A program made the translations under genes and the position numbers. DNA of 64,000 nt from Congeria kusceri (taxonomy: Eukaryota; Mollusca; Bivalvia; Myida; Dreissenidae), in contig CM051026.1 in the NCBI GenBank assembly GCA_027627225.1, positions 879,501-943,500 on the forward strand, read 5' to 3'. How positions within the stretch are numbered: the stretch's first letter is position 1; the number at the start of each line of letters is the position of its first letter. This document shows positions 25,061 to 36,171 of the stretch, one piece after another. A model generated the notes under the pieces. The model had not been told where the DNA came from. It was given only the letters and a program-made list of their open reading frames with translations, and did no database searches.

Positions 25061-25380
25061 GTTACACTTTGATGTTGAACGGATCGGGTTATTGTTTGTC
25101 ACAGTACAGGAGTGTGAATGAAAGAGTAGCGATGCAGGGGCGAAAAACCAGATCCAACGGGATTTATTTATGAACGTCGTGTAATAGTAAAATATTGAAG
25201 TACATGAAACAAAATCTGGACCACGGCCGCTACGCGATATATTGGATATAGCAGAATAACGAATCACAATATAACGGATCTGCAGTGTATTCAACACTAA
25301 CCTAATATTCTCTATATACTTACGAACATATCAACCACATCAGCGCACTATTTATATGTTGTACACATGTATATATACAG

Positions 25381-25483
25381 AGCCAGACACTGGACCTGTA
25401 CCGATCTCCTACCTGCCTAGGTGGAAGTGACTGTGGTTGGGATAGTTGTTGAGTCGAGGATTGCAACCCGTGGTTGTAAAAAG
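25381..25483 (+). pseudogene. Decayed copy of the 54620-54786 exon
   Basis: From AGCCAGACACTGGACCTGTA onward it matches the 3' two thirds of the exon at 54620-54786, including CCTGCCTAGGTGGAAGTGAC and GAGGATTGCAAC, and ends at the donor-like AAG|GTAAGATGAC. In the frame used by the intact copy it has two stop codons (TGA after the DCGWDSC-like segment, TAA near the end), and the other two frames are also closed. The 5' third of the exon is missing; an acceptor-like TATATATACAG sits directly before 25381. I read it as a pseudo-exon left by segmental duplication; a non-coding exon remains possible. Confidence 0.6.
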
Positions 25484-25566
25484 GTAAGATGACATTGAAA
25501 TGAAGATCCTGTTCCGGGCTCTTTGGCATGCCATTGAAAGATAGTAGGATTGCTATTAACAGATTT

Positions 25567-25660
25567 TTAGCTCACCTGAGATTGAAGTGCTCAAGTGTGA
25601 GCTATTTTGGTCAGTTATTGTTCATCATCAGTTGTTAATTGTCTGTCCTTTTTTTATCAA
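25567..25660 (+). mobile_element. 5' hairpin end of AGCTCACCTGAG element, truncated
   Basis: TTTTAGCTCACCTGAG, then AAGTGCTCAAGTGTGAGCTA, forms a stem (GCTCACCTGAG with CTCAAGTGTGAGC) followed by TTTTGGTCAG and a degenerate GTCTGTCC tract. The same start is seen at 28705 and, degraded, at 54868. The core array and 3' end are missing or decayed. Confidence 0.7.
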
Positions 25661-26405
25661 CAATTTGTGTTTTGCCTTTAACAACTGCTTTGAAGCCACT
25701 GGATGGAAGTTGAACAAAATGGGCATATATCTTTAGTTCTAGCAAAGTCTATTTTGTACTGGGCGTTATCAATTTGCAGCAGGCAATGTATTTTACGACA
25801 ATTATTTATTGCAATCAAAAGGTAACTTGGACAAATGAAGGCCAGTACAGAGTTCTCGCTAGGATTTCAAAACATGGAGTCCAGGACTCCTTCCTATGAA
25901 AAGTTAGTATCCCAGTTGCTGTAGTTAAGCTGAGTCCGCCTGCGTCTTGATTTTATCGATAATTGACACACTGGTGCAGAAGGGGAATGTGTTTATTGTA
26001 GAGTAGGCGTTCTTTGTCTTGGGAAAATATGCGTACGCCAGAGAAAAGGGTTGCTTCCTAGAATCTAACACCGAGATTTACGGCGTCCTACTCATAAAAG
26101 TATCCGTCCAAATACGCCAAATTACGCGTTACCGAGAACTCTGCAAGTAGCAAGGCACATTGTTGCAGTCGAATGATTTAGAGTGAGTTGTGACACGGAA
26201 TCTACATGTCTGTTGTGTGTGCCTATGTCTGATAACACTTTCAAACCTCGGCAGAATTTCAATCCAACAATTATTTTGTGACTTATGGCCTCTTTATTTT
26301 GTGACTTACGGCTTCCTGCTTTCCCACCAGACATGTTTGTGCCCAAGATTTTATTTTATTCGTCTGTTGTGCTTTTCTTCACCACTTGAAAATAAAACCA
26401 ACTGC

Positions 26406-26515
26406 TTGTAGGCCAGACATTTCAGTATCCTTTTGTAGGCCAGACATTTCAGTATCCTTTTGTAGGCCAGACGTTTCAGTATCCTTTTGTAGGCCAGACG
26501 TTTCAGTATCCTTTT
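26406..26515 (+). repeat. Short tandem repeat, 27-bp unit, 4 copies
   Basis: TTGTAGGCCAGACATTTCAG plus TATCCTT repeats at 26406, 26433, 26460 and 26487 with a single change (ACATTT to ACGTTT) in the last two units. No matching array was seen in the partner block near 57000. Confidence 0.95.
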
Positions 26516-28429
26516 GTACATTTTGAGCATTCTTCTTTTACTGTGGCCAGTTATACGTGTAATCTCTTTTTGTTAGCCGCATGCATTTGTAAATCACAAC
26601 CTACTGAAGTCCATGAGTGTGGCAATATTGTATCATGTTTGTATCTGCTGTGTGCCACTCAGTCACTTATTAGGAATTTATATAACTTTATTACTGGGTC
26701 TTAAAAACGATGTTGAAATTGAATGTATGTTATAATTTGCCATGATGATTTTGATGAGGTTCAACTGCATTGTTAATTTGTATTGATCAGTATCTATGAA
26801 AGTGTCTTTAAATCCAGGTATTTTGATTCGTCTTGCCTTGGTCTGTCTGAATTTGTTTATTGGTCCATTTTATATTTATACTGAACTCCTGATGGGCATA
26901 AAAATGTGTTGTTTTTTTTAGTTATGTCTAAGCGGTAAAAGCATTTGTAAAACCATCATTATTTGTATATAACAAAATCAAATGCTATCATAAACTGTAG
27001 ATTTCATTGAAAAATAGAATTTGAATAAGCTTGCACTTTCCTTGAACCCGGTATTCCCGATTTAAAAATACTGCGGCTTTCCCCAATACAAGCACCTGAT
27101 TCAAGTGTGTGCCTGCGCAACTCAACAAAACTAAAGTGTCCTAAATATAAACGGCGCTATTTTTAAATTACTCAATGTGTTATAGCATCTGCAGACGCTA
27201 TAGATTTTAGGACATTAATAAGGAACAAAACTATATAAAATCATTGTTTTTCAGGTAAATAAAAACGTGTCTAATTTTTCTATGGGTTTTATAGGATTAT
27301 GTAAGAAAATTTTGTATTTTTGACAATTTTCTTTCGTTTTTACGATTGGACCATCTGGAGTTCAGTCCCTTTAATGTTGTACTCTGGTATTTGTGTATCT
27401 TGTGTTTATACTATTGAAGTTTTAGTTCTAGGTATCAGAATCAGTAGAATGAAAAGTAAAATGCTCACAATATAAACACAAGTTTAAGACAAATGTCACT
27501 TGTAAAACAACTGTGTTGATTTTCTCATGTTTCATGCTTCCCTTGAATAACTGTACTTCTAACAGTAGTATTGGCTGTCATCAAATGGACAATTCATTTT
27601 AAGGGCCGTCTATGAAACATGTTGAATGTTATTAGAAGTTTACAATATATAAAAAAATCAACAATTTACTAACTAAAAATCACATGGTAAGTTTTAGTCC
27701 ACCAATAAGTAAATTTGCATAGAAAAACACGCCAATTTGTTTATAATTTAACTATTTTTTCTCCAATTGTTATACCACTCTTTTTGTTCAATGTTGGAAA
27801 CTAGTATAGATTTATGAGAGGACCCGCAAACTTGAAACACTTCACTGACCACAATAATATGCAAAAATCATGCTTGGGATAAACACTCCTTTGACTGGTA
27901 ACTAGGCCACCCAATGTCTTTAAGAAAGTCAGGGTATTGATTTCATATCTCCTGTGAATGACTTAAGGACGTTAAATTATAGTGTGAAAGGAAATTAAAG
28001 AGGGACTGTAGGTTTTTGTACGAAAATTATAACATAAACCATCCATCTATTCTTATGATGTCAGTAAATTTTTAGAATAATATTGTAATAAATGTTGAGA
28101 ATAAATGTTTTGAAATGCATATCAAGAGCGAAATTTAAAACTTAAATAATACTTTGCTGTGGAACAAACTAGTACACATGTATATACAGCATCTTGACGA
28201 GTCAGATCATTGGCACATGTGCAGTTCTTATATATTCTAATGAAAAACCAAATGTAGGTATAGGATAAAATGGTCTGTATTGACAGAAAATATATAGTTG
28301 CATTGTTTTCAATAAATAAAATAGTTTTTGTTGATATTGACCTTTTTGTTTAATGTTATATGAAACATTATTGTTAGTGGGTAAAGAAAGAGACCCAAAA
28401 TAAATCTGTAAAAATCAGACAGCCCCACT

Positions 28430-28690
28430 TTAAATCTGAATGAAAAAGTGATTGTTAACTCACAGAAGCATAACCACAGATCGATTAACACATTTAAAGT
28501 GAATTGTTCTCATAACAGTTTGGCACAATGAACCAGTGCTACTTTGACCCTTTCAGTTGAAAACAATGCCAACAACTTTAGTTGAAATAAAATGCCATTG
28601 AAGCGTTTTATGGTCCAACACAAAATAATGTAGTTTGAAAACAAATAGGCAGACAATGATCTGTCTGAAATCAATGTCAAAATGTTTAAA
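28430..28690. repeat. 260-bp low-copy unit, copy 1 of 5
   Basis: Marked by TTGTTAACTCAC, CATAACCACAGATC, ATTAACACAT, TTTGACCCTTTCAGTTGAAA, ACAATGCCAACAACTT and TTTTATGGTCCAACA. Related units are at 29320-29640, 43500-43790, 57530-57800 and 61180-61450. No open frame is shared. The repeated units mark the paralogous blocks that make up this part of the window. Confidence 0.7.
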
Positions 28691-28704
28691 TTAGTCAGGA
28701 TAAT

Positions 28705-29170
28705 TTTTAGCTCACCTGAGCATAAAGTGCTCAGGGGAGAACTATTGTGGTTAGTCACCATCCACCACTTGCTGCATTTAGAAATAATTTTAACAGAATT
28801 GTTTCTTGGGTGACCCTCTACCAAATTGCTTAAAATAATAAAATTCAGTTTAAGACTTCATTATCTGCCATTTTGGTCAAAATATAAGAAGTCACAAACT
28901 AGACAAAATAAAATTTGATGCTAGCATGTATGTGTTACATAAAAAATAAATATATATTTTTTTAAATTGTCAATTAAATTTCTAAGGTAATTTTTGAGGG
29001 GAGAATTGAATTTTGGCTATGAAATCCGCTATGAAATCGGAAGTTATGTAGCCCTTATTTGCGGTTAGACATTCAGTATTTGACAGAGGGCTCTTGACCT
29101 CAACCTACTTTTGTGACAACTCAGGGTAGCAACCCAGGATAGCAACCCAGGGCCACATTGGTCCTCTTGT
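28705..29170 (+). mobile_element. Hairpin-ended AGCTCACCTGAG element inserted in paralogous block
   Basis: It starts TTTTAGCTCACCTGAGC with a stem (GCTCACCTGAGCA with TGCTCAGGGGAGA, some mismatches) and ends AGCAACCCAGGGCCACATTG plus GTCCTCTTGT. One core phrase (TTTCTTGGGTGACCCTCTAC) lies between. The paralogue at 57800-57830 reads GGTCAGGAT followed by GAGTTGTGTTTGAC with no element, so the insertion boundary is visible. Non-coding, about 466 bp. Termini with hairpins and no target duplication would fit a Helitron-type non-autonomous element; this is inference. Confidence 0.75.
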
Positions 29171-29189
29171 ATTATGTTTGACTTTGTAT

Positions 29190-29645
29190 TGTTTAATGGG
29201 CATGAAAGCGTGCTTAATATCCTTGGTCTGTATTCTGTTTGTTACTGGTCCATTTTATTCTTATCTTGATTGGTGTATATAACCACTGTTTAAAAAATTG
29301 AGGTGTAAATAATATGTATCGCTTGCGAATGACCCTACAGTTTAAATCGGAATGTGAAAATGTCAACAAACAAACCATAAACACAATCATAAATCCTAAA
29401 CACATTGTTCTTTGATAGATCTTTGGAACAAATTAATCAGTGCTGCTTTGATCCTGTCAACGTAAAACAAAGAGAAAAACTTTGGCAGAAATTATATGCC
29501 TTAAAAAGTTTCCATGGTCCAACTATTTTTATTATCGAGTTTGAAAACAAATGAATAGACACTTCAATATTTCGAATAGCTTGACAAAATGTGATACCTC
29601 TGCCCAGTGAGTTCTTTTGTGCCACTTGGTCACTCTAAACTAGAT
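29190..29645. repeat. Low-copy unit, copy 2 of 5 (with 5' extension)
   Basis: Matches 61065-61480 closely: GGTCCATTTTATTCTTATCT plus TGATTGGTGTATATAA, AATCATAAATCCT.AAACACA, AAAGTTTCCATGGTCCAAC (vs AAACTTTATATGGTCCAAC), TCAATATTTCGAATAGCTTG (vs ATATTTCAAATAGCTTG) and GTGATACC.CT.CCCAGTGA. It lies directly after the inserted element at 28705-29170. Confidence 0.7.
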
Positions 29646-31380
29646 AAAAGATTTGTAATACCTTCTGGACTTTTCTGTCAAATGTAAATTACTTAGGCCA
29701 GGACTTTTTGATTTTACGGTTTACAAAACCGGCGAATGTAAATTTTCTGAAAGTGAAAAAAAATAAAACTATAATTGCGATTTTTTTTTTGCCGATGGGG
29801 GACGAAATATTCCAATTTTCGAAATATTTTGAGTACGAATATAATAATTTGCTCGGTACGACCGTTCACTTCCGTGACACTGCTTTTTGTTTTTGATGGT
29901 ATCACACGATGATTGCCGATTGAGTTCAACAAATTGTTCCAGAATTTCACGGACAATGTCTTTAAGCAAGGTGTCCGCCGTTGTTTATGTACATGTATGC
30001 CATGTAAAACCCGTGTTTTCTACAAAAGAGTGCAAAATGTCTGCTGAAACACGATGTCACGTTCCATGCATGGAAAGTGTGCGTGTACCGATCATGTGCT
30101 TTACTAAATACAGGTCTTTAACATTTGACGCGCAGTCACGATGTGCACGAGGAAAATTTCCCGCCGTTTTGCATGAAGAAACCATGTATATAATATAAAT
30201 ATATTTTAATCAAGATCTTTAGAATTCACCAATTATCCAGTCAGTACTATGTTCAACAGCTGTAACAATTAAAACAGTGTTAAAACACTAAATACATGCA
30301 CATATGAACATAATTAATTGAATAAAAAAGTCTCCATCAGTAGATCGAGTGTAACCTAAAGTTTCGAGAACGACAATAATAGTGGGTTTGGACATGATGT
30401 CACTGTGTGAATGTGATGCGCTTTGGACAAAAAACATCAGGAAAAAATCATTACTTTCAGTTTAGCAACAACAATAATGCTTTTGCGTTTAAAAGGCTAG
30501 AGGTATTCTGTTCAAACGGTGATGTTTCGTTTATTTCATTTTGTTTAAACTTGTAAAAAAAAAAAGAAAACATCTTAGCCTCAATTTTAATAGCTAAAAC
30601 GCACCAGATAACGTCATTTGACACATGCCGCAAAAAAAATTGACGTACGAACGGGATACCCCTCCCGAACCCACCCCTCTCGGGACGGGGACGCTTAAAA
30701 AAATCCTGTGGAAGGCACTGGATGTATATTTTCAGGTGGCATTTGTAACAAATAATATCATTAGTAACAAGATCTTCTTGCAAGCACATCGAAACGAGGA
30801 TGTGGGGACAGACATCTTTGTCTTTTATACACTTAAAAGAGAAAGTCATGGTTGCATTTTGTTGATGATATATATTTTCGCGACTCTATGAGAATTTCTT
30901 ATTTGCTTTGTATTTTGTTTCTGTCACAATTGTAATGCAATAATTTAACACACACTAGCAGTTCAGTTTATATCTGATAAATTTCATATACACATGAAGA
31001 TTTAGAATTTACACCGAGTTGAATATTAAAAAAAATATGTTAAAACTGGTTCCTCTTTTTTAATAAGAATTAAGACTTAATAAGAATCCTAACAATTAAC
31101 GTCATATTATTTGGACTTTTTTCGTGATATAGTTAAATTTAATATGTTTTTTGAGACCTCACAGCAATTATTTTCAAAATATTTGTTGTGTGGTTAGATA
31201 ATGCTTGCTTTGCAAGGTATACGAAACATCTATCTGACTTAGACCACAGATAGTAAATTGTGTGGTTTACTGTATAGAAAACAAAGACCAACCCTTTGTA
31301 ATGGTATGATACAAGAATTTTTGTCCCATGAGGTAAAACAGCTCACATTGCATGAGCTAATTGCTCCCTTTGTGGTAATT
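29646..31380. other. Unassigned DNA, slight CpG enrichment
   Basis: No gene was recognised. A TTAGGCC string near 29693, followed by ATTTTACGGTTTACAAAACC, may be one end of a TIR element, but no matching right end was found. Frames at 29887-30198 (103 codons) and 30457-30849 reverse (130 codons) show no domain and are probably chance. Confidence 0.45.
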
Positions 31381-31382
31381 TT

Positions 31383-31800
31383 TAGCTCCAATGGCCTAAG
31401 GCTAACAATCTTATGCCATGGTTGTTCCGGTCTGCTGCACAGAATGGCCACCAGACCTATAAATGGAAAATCTTAAGACAACATTTCCTTAACCACTGGT
31501 TGGATTTTCAAATAATTTCACAAGAATGTTCCGTGGGTGGTTCTCTACCAAATGTGTGCAAGTAGTTTATCTCCATTGTAAACATGGCCTCCAGGGGGCA
31601 GTGCTCTTGTTTCTTATATGGCTTTAATGAAAATTTTGAAAATTGTCTTGTCAGTAACCACTAAATAGAAATATTATTCTGATTTATAAAAGAACATGGC
31701 TGCCAGAGAACTGGGCCTTTTTTCCATATATTGCATATTAGGGTCCTTTTGCATCTGACAGTCCTTACTTAACGAGCCAGTGGAGCAATACAAACACTCC
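31383..31800 (+). repeat. Degenerate core array related to 1-918
   Basis: A TTTTAGCTCCAATGGCCTAA start is followed by about two core units (AACCACTGGTTGGATTTTCA near 31490, CAAATAATTTCACAAGAATG, GTGGGTGGTTCTCTACCAAA, GGCCTCCAGGGGGCAGTGCT, TTTCTTATATGGCTTTAATG). It trails off into a CTCCCGTGTCTCTTGT end. Same core family as the first kilobase of the window. Confidence 0.6.
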
Positions 31801-31944
31801 CGTGTCTCTTGTATATAGTAATATGACAGCGTACTAAACAACGATGGACAAACACCCTTTTAGCCACTAAAGATTAAAAATTTCGTCAGTTACTTACCAT
31901 ACTTAATATAAGTACAAAAACATGAACCATTTATACCACAAAAA

Positions 31945-32040
31945 CACCAGCACCATCCCTGCCACTACCACTGGCCACCACCACAAAAACACTTACTACT
32001 ACTACTACCACCACTGCCGCCACTGCTGCTGCTAGTGATA
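31945..32040 (+). repeat. Imperfect trinucleotide tract (ACC/ACT/CTG)
   Basis: A run of CAC, ACC and ACTACT triplets grading into GCTGCTGCT near 32022-32032. No long open frame crosses it, so it is treated as a microsatellite. Confidence 0.85.
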
Positions 32041-32045
32041 CTTAT

Positions 32046-33250
32046 ACTACCAGTGTTCTGAGGTGAGACAAACATTTGTCTCACATCTCATGAAAAATTG
32101 AGGACATTTCCAATTTTTTAGAGAAACAAACAAAATACACCTACAATTTCCTACAAATGATGAAATCAATACCAATTTTTACCTTGACTAGTTGTGTCTT
32201 GCATATAAGTGTCAGTGGTTGGTATTAGTTTAGCTTACAGCAGTTTACATTAGAAACACGGTTAATGTTATTTTTTATAAACTGTTCAACACAAATAACT
32301 GATTGTACTAATAAACTTAAAATTAGTGATTTTCAATGGAAAACACGTTATTCTCTTTGTGCATAATGCAAAGTGAACACGTCATAAAATTTCCATCCAC
32401 ATTATAGGCTCTTGAAACCAAGAATTTTGGAATGTTCATTCTGGTTTTTATGTCAAATTCCTGACATTGGCACTTTGAGTTTCTGTCAAAGAAACTTCAA
32501 GATGTCACTGGCTTTATAAATAGGGGTGCAGGCAGCATGCGAAGCGACGGTCAGACTTGTATCGTTACCAACAAATTTGTATGTTTTGATGTTTTGCGAG
32601 GATAAATTACTCCATAACGTTAGAGGCTTTTTTTCTTAGACGACGCAGCAGACGACTCCATCTTGGAAAACAGAACGAATACTCTTCAATACGGAGATAA
32701 ACCTCGAACGCATTATGTTATCGATTGGCTAAGATTGTATATTCAATTAAACCAATAAAAAAGCAGACCTCAATCGGATGTTTGCTTTGTACTCGGTACG
32801 CTTCAAAAGATTTTATATTCGTCCCCAAATTGTTTCGCTTTTTTGACGATTTGTCCCATGAAATTTTGTATGCTACAAAAATCGCTCCTAGACCAATTTT
32901 TTGGCGTCATTTGTGAAAAATAAGCGATTAAATCAGAATTTCGCGTTCTCGACGGAACATTGTACTACTGCTACTCTTTTTTAGCATTCACTTTGTTAAA
33001 AACAGTACTCTTTAAACTCAGTTATGGTGAGTTATTGGGCCTTTATACTGTTACTTGCCAGCGAGAAAATTATTTATTTACACTACACTTTACTGTGGTG
33101 TGTGGAATTTATCCACCACATTTTCTTATCTCTGGTTTGCTGACAGCATATGTGATGTAAAAACATTTATTCTGCATGTATACGGGTGTATTGTCAAATG
33201 CAACGACTTTATTTCCAAAATTTGAACTTCATTATAATTTAAGATAAACT
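32046..33250. other. Unassigned DNA with a TATA-like word
   Basis: No gene was recognised. CTTTATAAATAGGGG occurs at about 32511-32525, similar to the TATA-like motif at 12449, but without a supported exon. Short frames at 32725-32916 and 32960-33160 have no domain. Confidence 0.4.
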
Positions 33251-33259
33251 TAAGATGCT

Positions 33260-33485
33260 TCCGTAATATGGCCCCTGATCCACAAAATAAACCATTATGA
33301 CGACTGTTTTGAATAACTCATTGTGTGATTTTAGTGTCTGATTTAACTTATTGTTTGAGGTTTGTTCACTAGCAAATTGACATTCTTCTTTTTGAAATAT
33401 AATGAATTGAATTGCTTTCAGTGTCTATTATGCTTCACCACACATTCAAGACCCGAACATTCATGCCAAAAATAAACAATATTTT
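33260..33485. repeat. Low-copy block paired with 43930-44135
   Basis: Shared strings are CTGATC.ACA.AATA.ACCAT, GACTGTTTTGAATAACTC (GATAACTGTTTTGAATAACTC in the partner), TTTGTTCACT/TTTGTGACTCGTTCA, GAATTGCTTTCA and ACATTCAAGACC..AACATT. No open frame is shared. Confidence 0.6.
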
Positions 33486-33850
33486 GTGTGTACCATTGAT
33501 TTAATGGGGCATATCACGAGTATTTCCAATGTATATAGACATACAGCTGAACTTGGTTATCACCAACTTGCTGTTGTCGAAGTTCCTGATATCTCAAAGT
33601 GGAAAAGAATTCCTGACTTTTCTTCCTTCTTAGTTTATATAAAATGAATATAGTTTTCTCAAAGTTTTAACTCTAATTTCTGGTTGTGTTGAAGAGGTTT
33701 TCTGTCCCAAGAAGTATTTTCACACTTATTTCGATCTGTTTATCTCAAAGTGTTGACGCCTGTGACAGTGTCGAGTCACAACCAAGTTTTTCTCGCATCA
33801 CAAACATCTCAACACATATTTAAACATGTATATGTGAACTTTAATTGAAT

Positions 33851-35112
33851 TTTTTCGGCGTAGCTTTCTAAGATCACTTTTGACCTAGATTTCTTGCGAA
33901 AATTATGCAGGGGGAAAATTGAATGCCAATAGAATTTGGCAAATTTTCTATTTTTAGGGAATGCAAACTTACAACACTGGTTTAATGTATACCAACAACT
34001 GTTGCATACTTTTGCGAATTAAAATGTACATGTTTGTTTACAGAAGCGGTTAAAATAAAATTATAATCATATCTTCGACATACACTCTAGAACTCAACAT
34101 AATTATGAACATATTTTCTCATTGTATGTCAAGAACATAAAATTGTATTCGTTCTCAGAATTAATCCACTGTTTTGTTTAGCCTAGCGGCACGCCCTATA
34201 AATAACAAGTGGTTCTAGCGAGTTCAACATACGAGCATTCTAAAATTAGCACGCGTTTAGCTGCCGGTGTATAGCTATTATAATATACACGCATCAATTA
34301 CCTTCCAGAGAATCATAAGAGCGAATATTTTAATAAATGGGCAATTTTTATAAACTTACTGTACATGTTAATTTGAAATTGAATGGTGGTTGCGTTTTTT
34401 TAAGAATTAAATAGAATTGCACATTTCTATCACCTTCTCCAGTAGATGTTAATCAACCTATTAAAAGATATATTTCAATTAATAAAATGAGGAGAAATAA
34501 GTAACGGAATACGTTAAATCGAGGTGCAGTGTACTAGGTGCCTCACACCGGGCACTTAAATACCCAGGGTCGTCTCTGGAACAGGGCGTCTCCTGTAACT
34601 TGCACTTCAAGTCTTCTGGGGGCGATGGCCATATGGGAGAGAATCCCGGGGCACTAGATAAAAATGTACTACACAATAGAATACTTCAAACTGTTGTTCA
34701 TGTTACTTTTACCTTATTTTCGTAGCATTAATACATTATTTGCAATACCAATTATACACAGAAACACTTGATACATCATATTCCTACCGAATATAATTTT
34801 AAAATGCCATAGTCTAATGAAATTTTATGTTTGTGTGATAAAAAATGGAAGTCATTATTATTCGAATGCGCTGAATGTTCCCTGAAGATTGCTTTTCATA
34901 AGGATACACAGATCAAATGATTAACTGACTTAGAAACGCGTCTGATATAGAATAATTTTCATTCATTCCCGCAGTTATTTTCGTACATTGTTAATTTGTT
35001 AAATTTGGCTGACAAATTTATATAATAATGATGTTAATGTAAATTATTTACGTTATTCATGTATCGCTGGTGAAAACATGGGGCGGTATGATCGGTTTAT
35101 TCACGGTACAAA
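33851..35112. repeat. Dispersed 1.2-kb unit, copy 2
   Basis: Partner of 12101-13312 in the same orientation, 21.75 kb away. It keeps GATCACTTTTGACCTAGATT, AGGGAATGCAAA, ACTGTTGCATACTTT, the CCCTATAAATAAC motif near 34194-34206, CACCTTCTCCAGTAGATGTT and the TTATTCATGTATCGCTGGTG end. It carries an extra ~0.2 kb at 34507-34710 not seen in copy 1. Confidence 0.75.
34507..34684. mobile_element. ~172-bp insertion in copy 2, flanked by GAATAC
   Basis: GAATAC occurs at 34507-34512 and again at 34679-34684. The segment between is more GC-rich than its surroundings and is absent from copy 1. It contains the hairpin GTGCCTCACACCGGGCAC (34537-34554) and TCCCGGGGCACTAGATAAAA near its end. No tRNA boxes or TIR were found. 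It may be an unclassified short element; the reverse 65-codon frame over it is not supported. Confidence 0.45.
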
Positions 35113-35935
35113 TATTATTATTATTGAATCACACATTAATTTTAGGATATGAGAAGTTTTCTTATGGTGCTAAAAAAATCTGCGGTCCGAGCAGACGCCT
35201 TGTCTAGGTGGGGACCGAAAAATCTGGGGTCCGAGAAGCATCATTCTTTTGACATTGGCTTATAACTATAAATTCGATGATCTGGTTGCTATGGCAACAA
35301 ATACTGTTATACTATGAAATACGATCATTATACATTAGAAAAGTGTGTTAAGCCATATTTTTCAAATTAAAATAGATTTATAGAATCATTTTTACCTTTT
35401 GTTAACCTGTGCATGAGCACTTCATAATACATTTTTAAACACTATTGGCAACTTAAAATGAATGATGTACCAAGACCTATAATTGACACATTTACAGTAG
35501 ACCATTTCAGTTATTTCTTGTTTAACATTGTTAAGGATAGAAAGATTCAAATTGCATGTTATTCTGAACAAATGACATATTAAAATTGTGTTACATATCA
35601 TCCTTTGATATAGGTATATTTTATAGAACTTTATATAAAAACATAAAATAAGTGACCATGGCAACCATTATCAAATAATAAAAAACAGAAAAACAACATT
35701 GCAAATTAAGATTAAAACGGCATATATTGAGTAATCTGTCTTTTCTGCTTGTTAATAACAAATTAGTTTAAAAGATTTTGTGAAGACTGGTATGATTTTA
35801 CAACATATATATTATAAAAACTGTAATGTTTAGTGTTTACACTTTACACTGTTATAATGATAACCAGTAGGTGACATGTACATACAGACTGTTTTTAACC
35901 ATTTACCAAGTCACTTTGCACATGTACTTTATACT
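35113..35935. other. Unassigned DNA with MITE fragment
   Basis: AAATCTGCGGTCCGAGCAGA near 35167 and AAATCTGGGGTCCGAGAAGC near 35220 resemble the interior of the MITE at 35938-36168 (TGTGGGGTCCGCAACAAAAG), suggesting a broken second copy. The rest is AT-rich and featureless. Confidence 0.4.
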
Positions 35936-36171
35936 TAGGCCAAAAAAAAAAGTTCCGTTTCTGGTCTCCTGCCGCCCAAAATAAGGGTCGGTAGGTAGGG
36001 ATTTTTTAAAATTTAATTATATTTTTTTATGATGGGAGAATGGTTTGTGTTGTACACAGTAACAGTCTTTTTCAGTCTTTATTATTTTTGGACCAAAAAT
36101 ATGTGGGGTCCGCAACAAAAGTAAAGGGTCGGTTGGGGGACCAGAAACAGGACTATTTTTTGGGGGCCTTA
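35935..36171. mobile_element. 231-bp PIF/Harbinger-like MITE
   Basis: GGCCAAAAAAAAAAGTTCCG at 35938 is mirrored by GGCCCCCAAAAAATAGTCCT read from 36168, and both continue with GTTTCTGGTC. The element is bordered by TTA at 35935-35937 and 36169-36171. A 3-bp TTA/TAA target and GG-start TIRs are typical of PIF/Harbinger MITEs. No open frame. Confidence 0.8.

Larger units (their letters stand above)
25484..28704. repeat. Paralogous mosaic block A
   Basis: Downstream of the decayed exon, successive strings match the region after 54786 in the same order: CACTGGATGGAAGTTGAA (25698 vs 55643), GTTATCAATTTG and ACGACAATTATT-like (25765-25810 vs 55708-55750), GGCTTCCTGC...GACATGTTT (26308 vs 56959), ATTGATCAGTATCTAT (26782 vs 57269), TTTTAGTTCTA.GTAT (27419 vs 57421) and the 28430-28690 unit (vs 57530-57790). 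The segment 27510-27930 instead matches 50765-51175. Non-coding; probably intronic duplicate DNA. Confidence 0.65.

Noticed and set aside
30457..30849. 130-codon reverse frame
   Set aside because: No domain, no splice context, and an overlapping forward frame of similar quality; chance in AT-rich DNA.
33540..33790. Second pogo/Tigger-like element (CAGCTGAACTTGGTTATC start)
   Set aside because: The left end is suggestive and TATCTCAAAG words recur, but no right terminus could be matched.
12101..35112. The two 1.2-kb units as the LTRs of one 23-kb retrotransposon
   Set aside because: The copies are strongly diverged, the interior has no gag-pol-like frame, and many unrelated elements lie between them.
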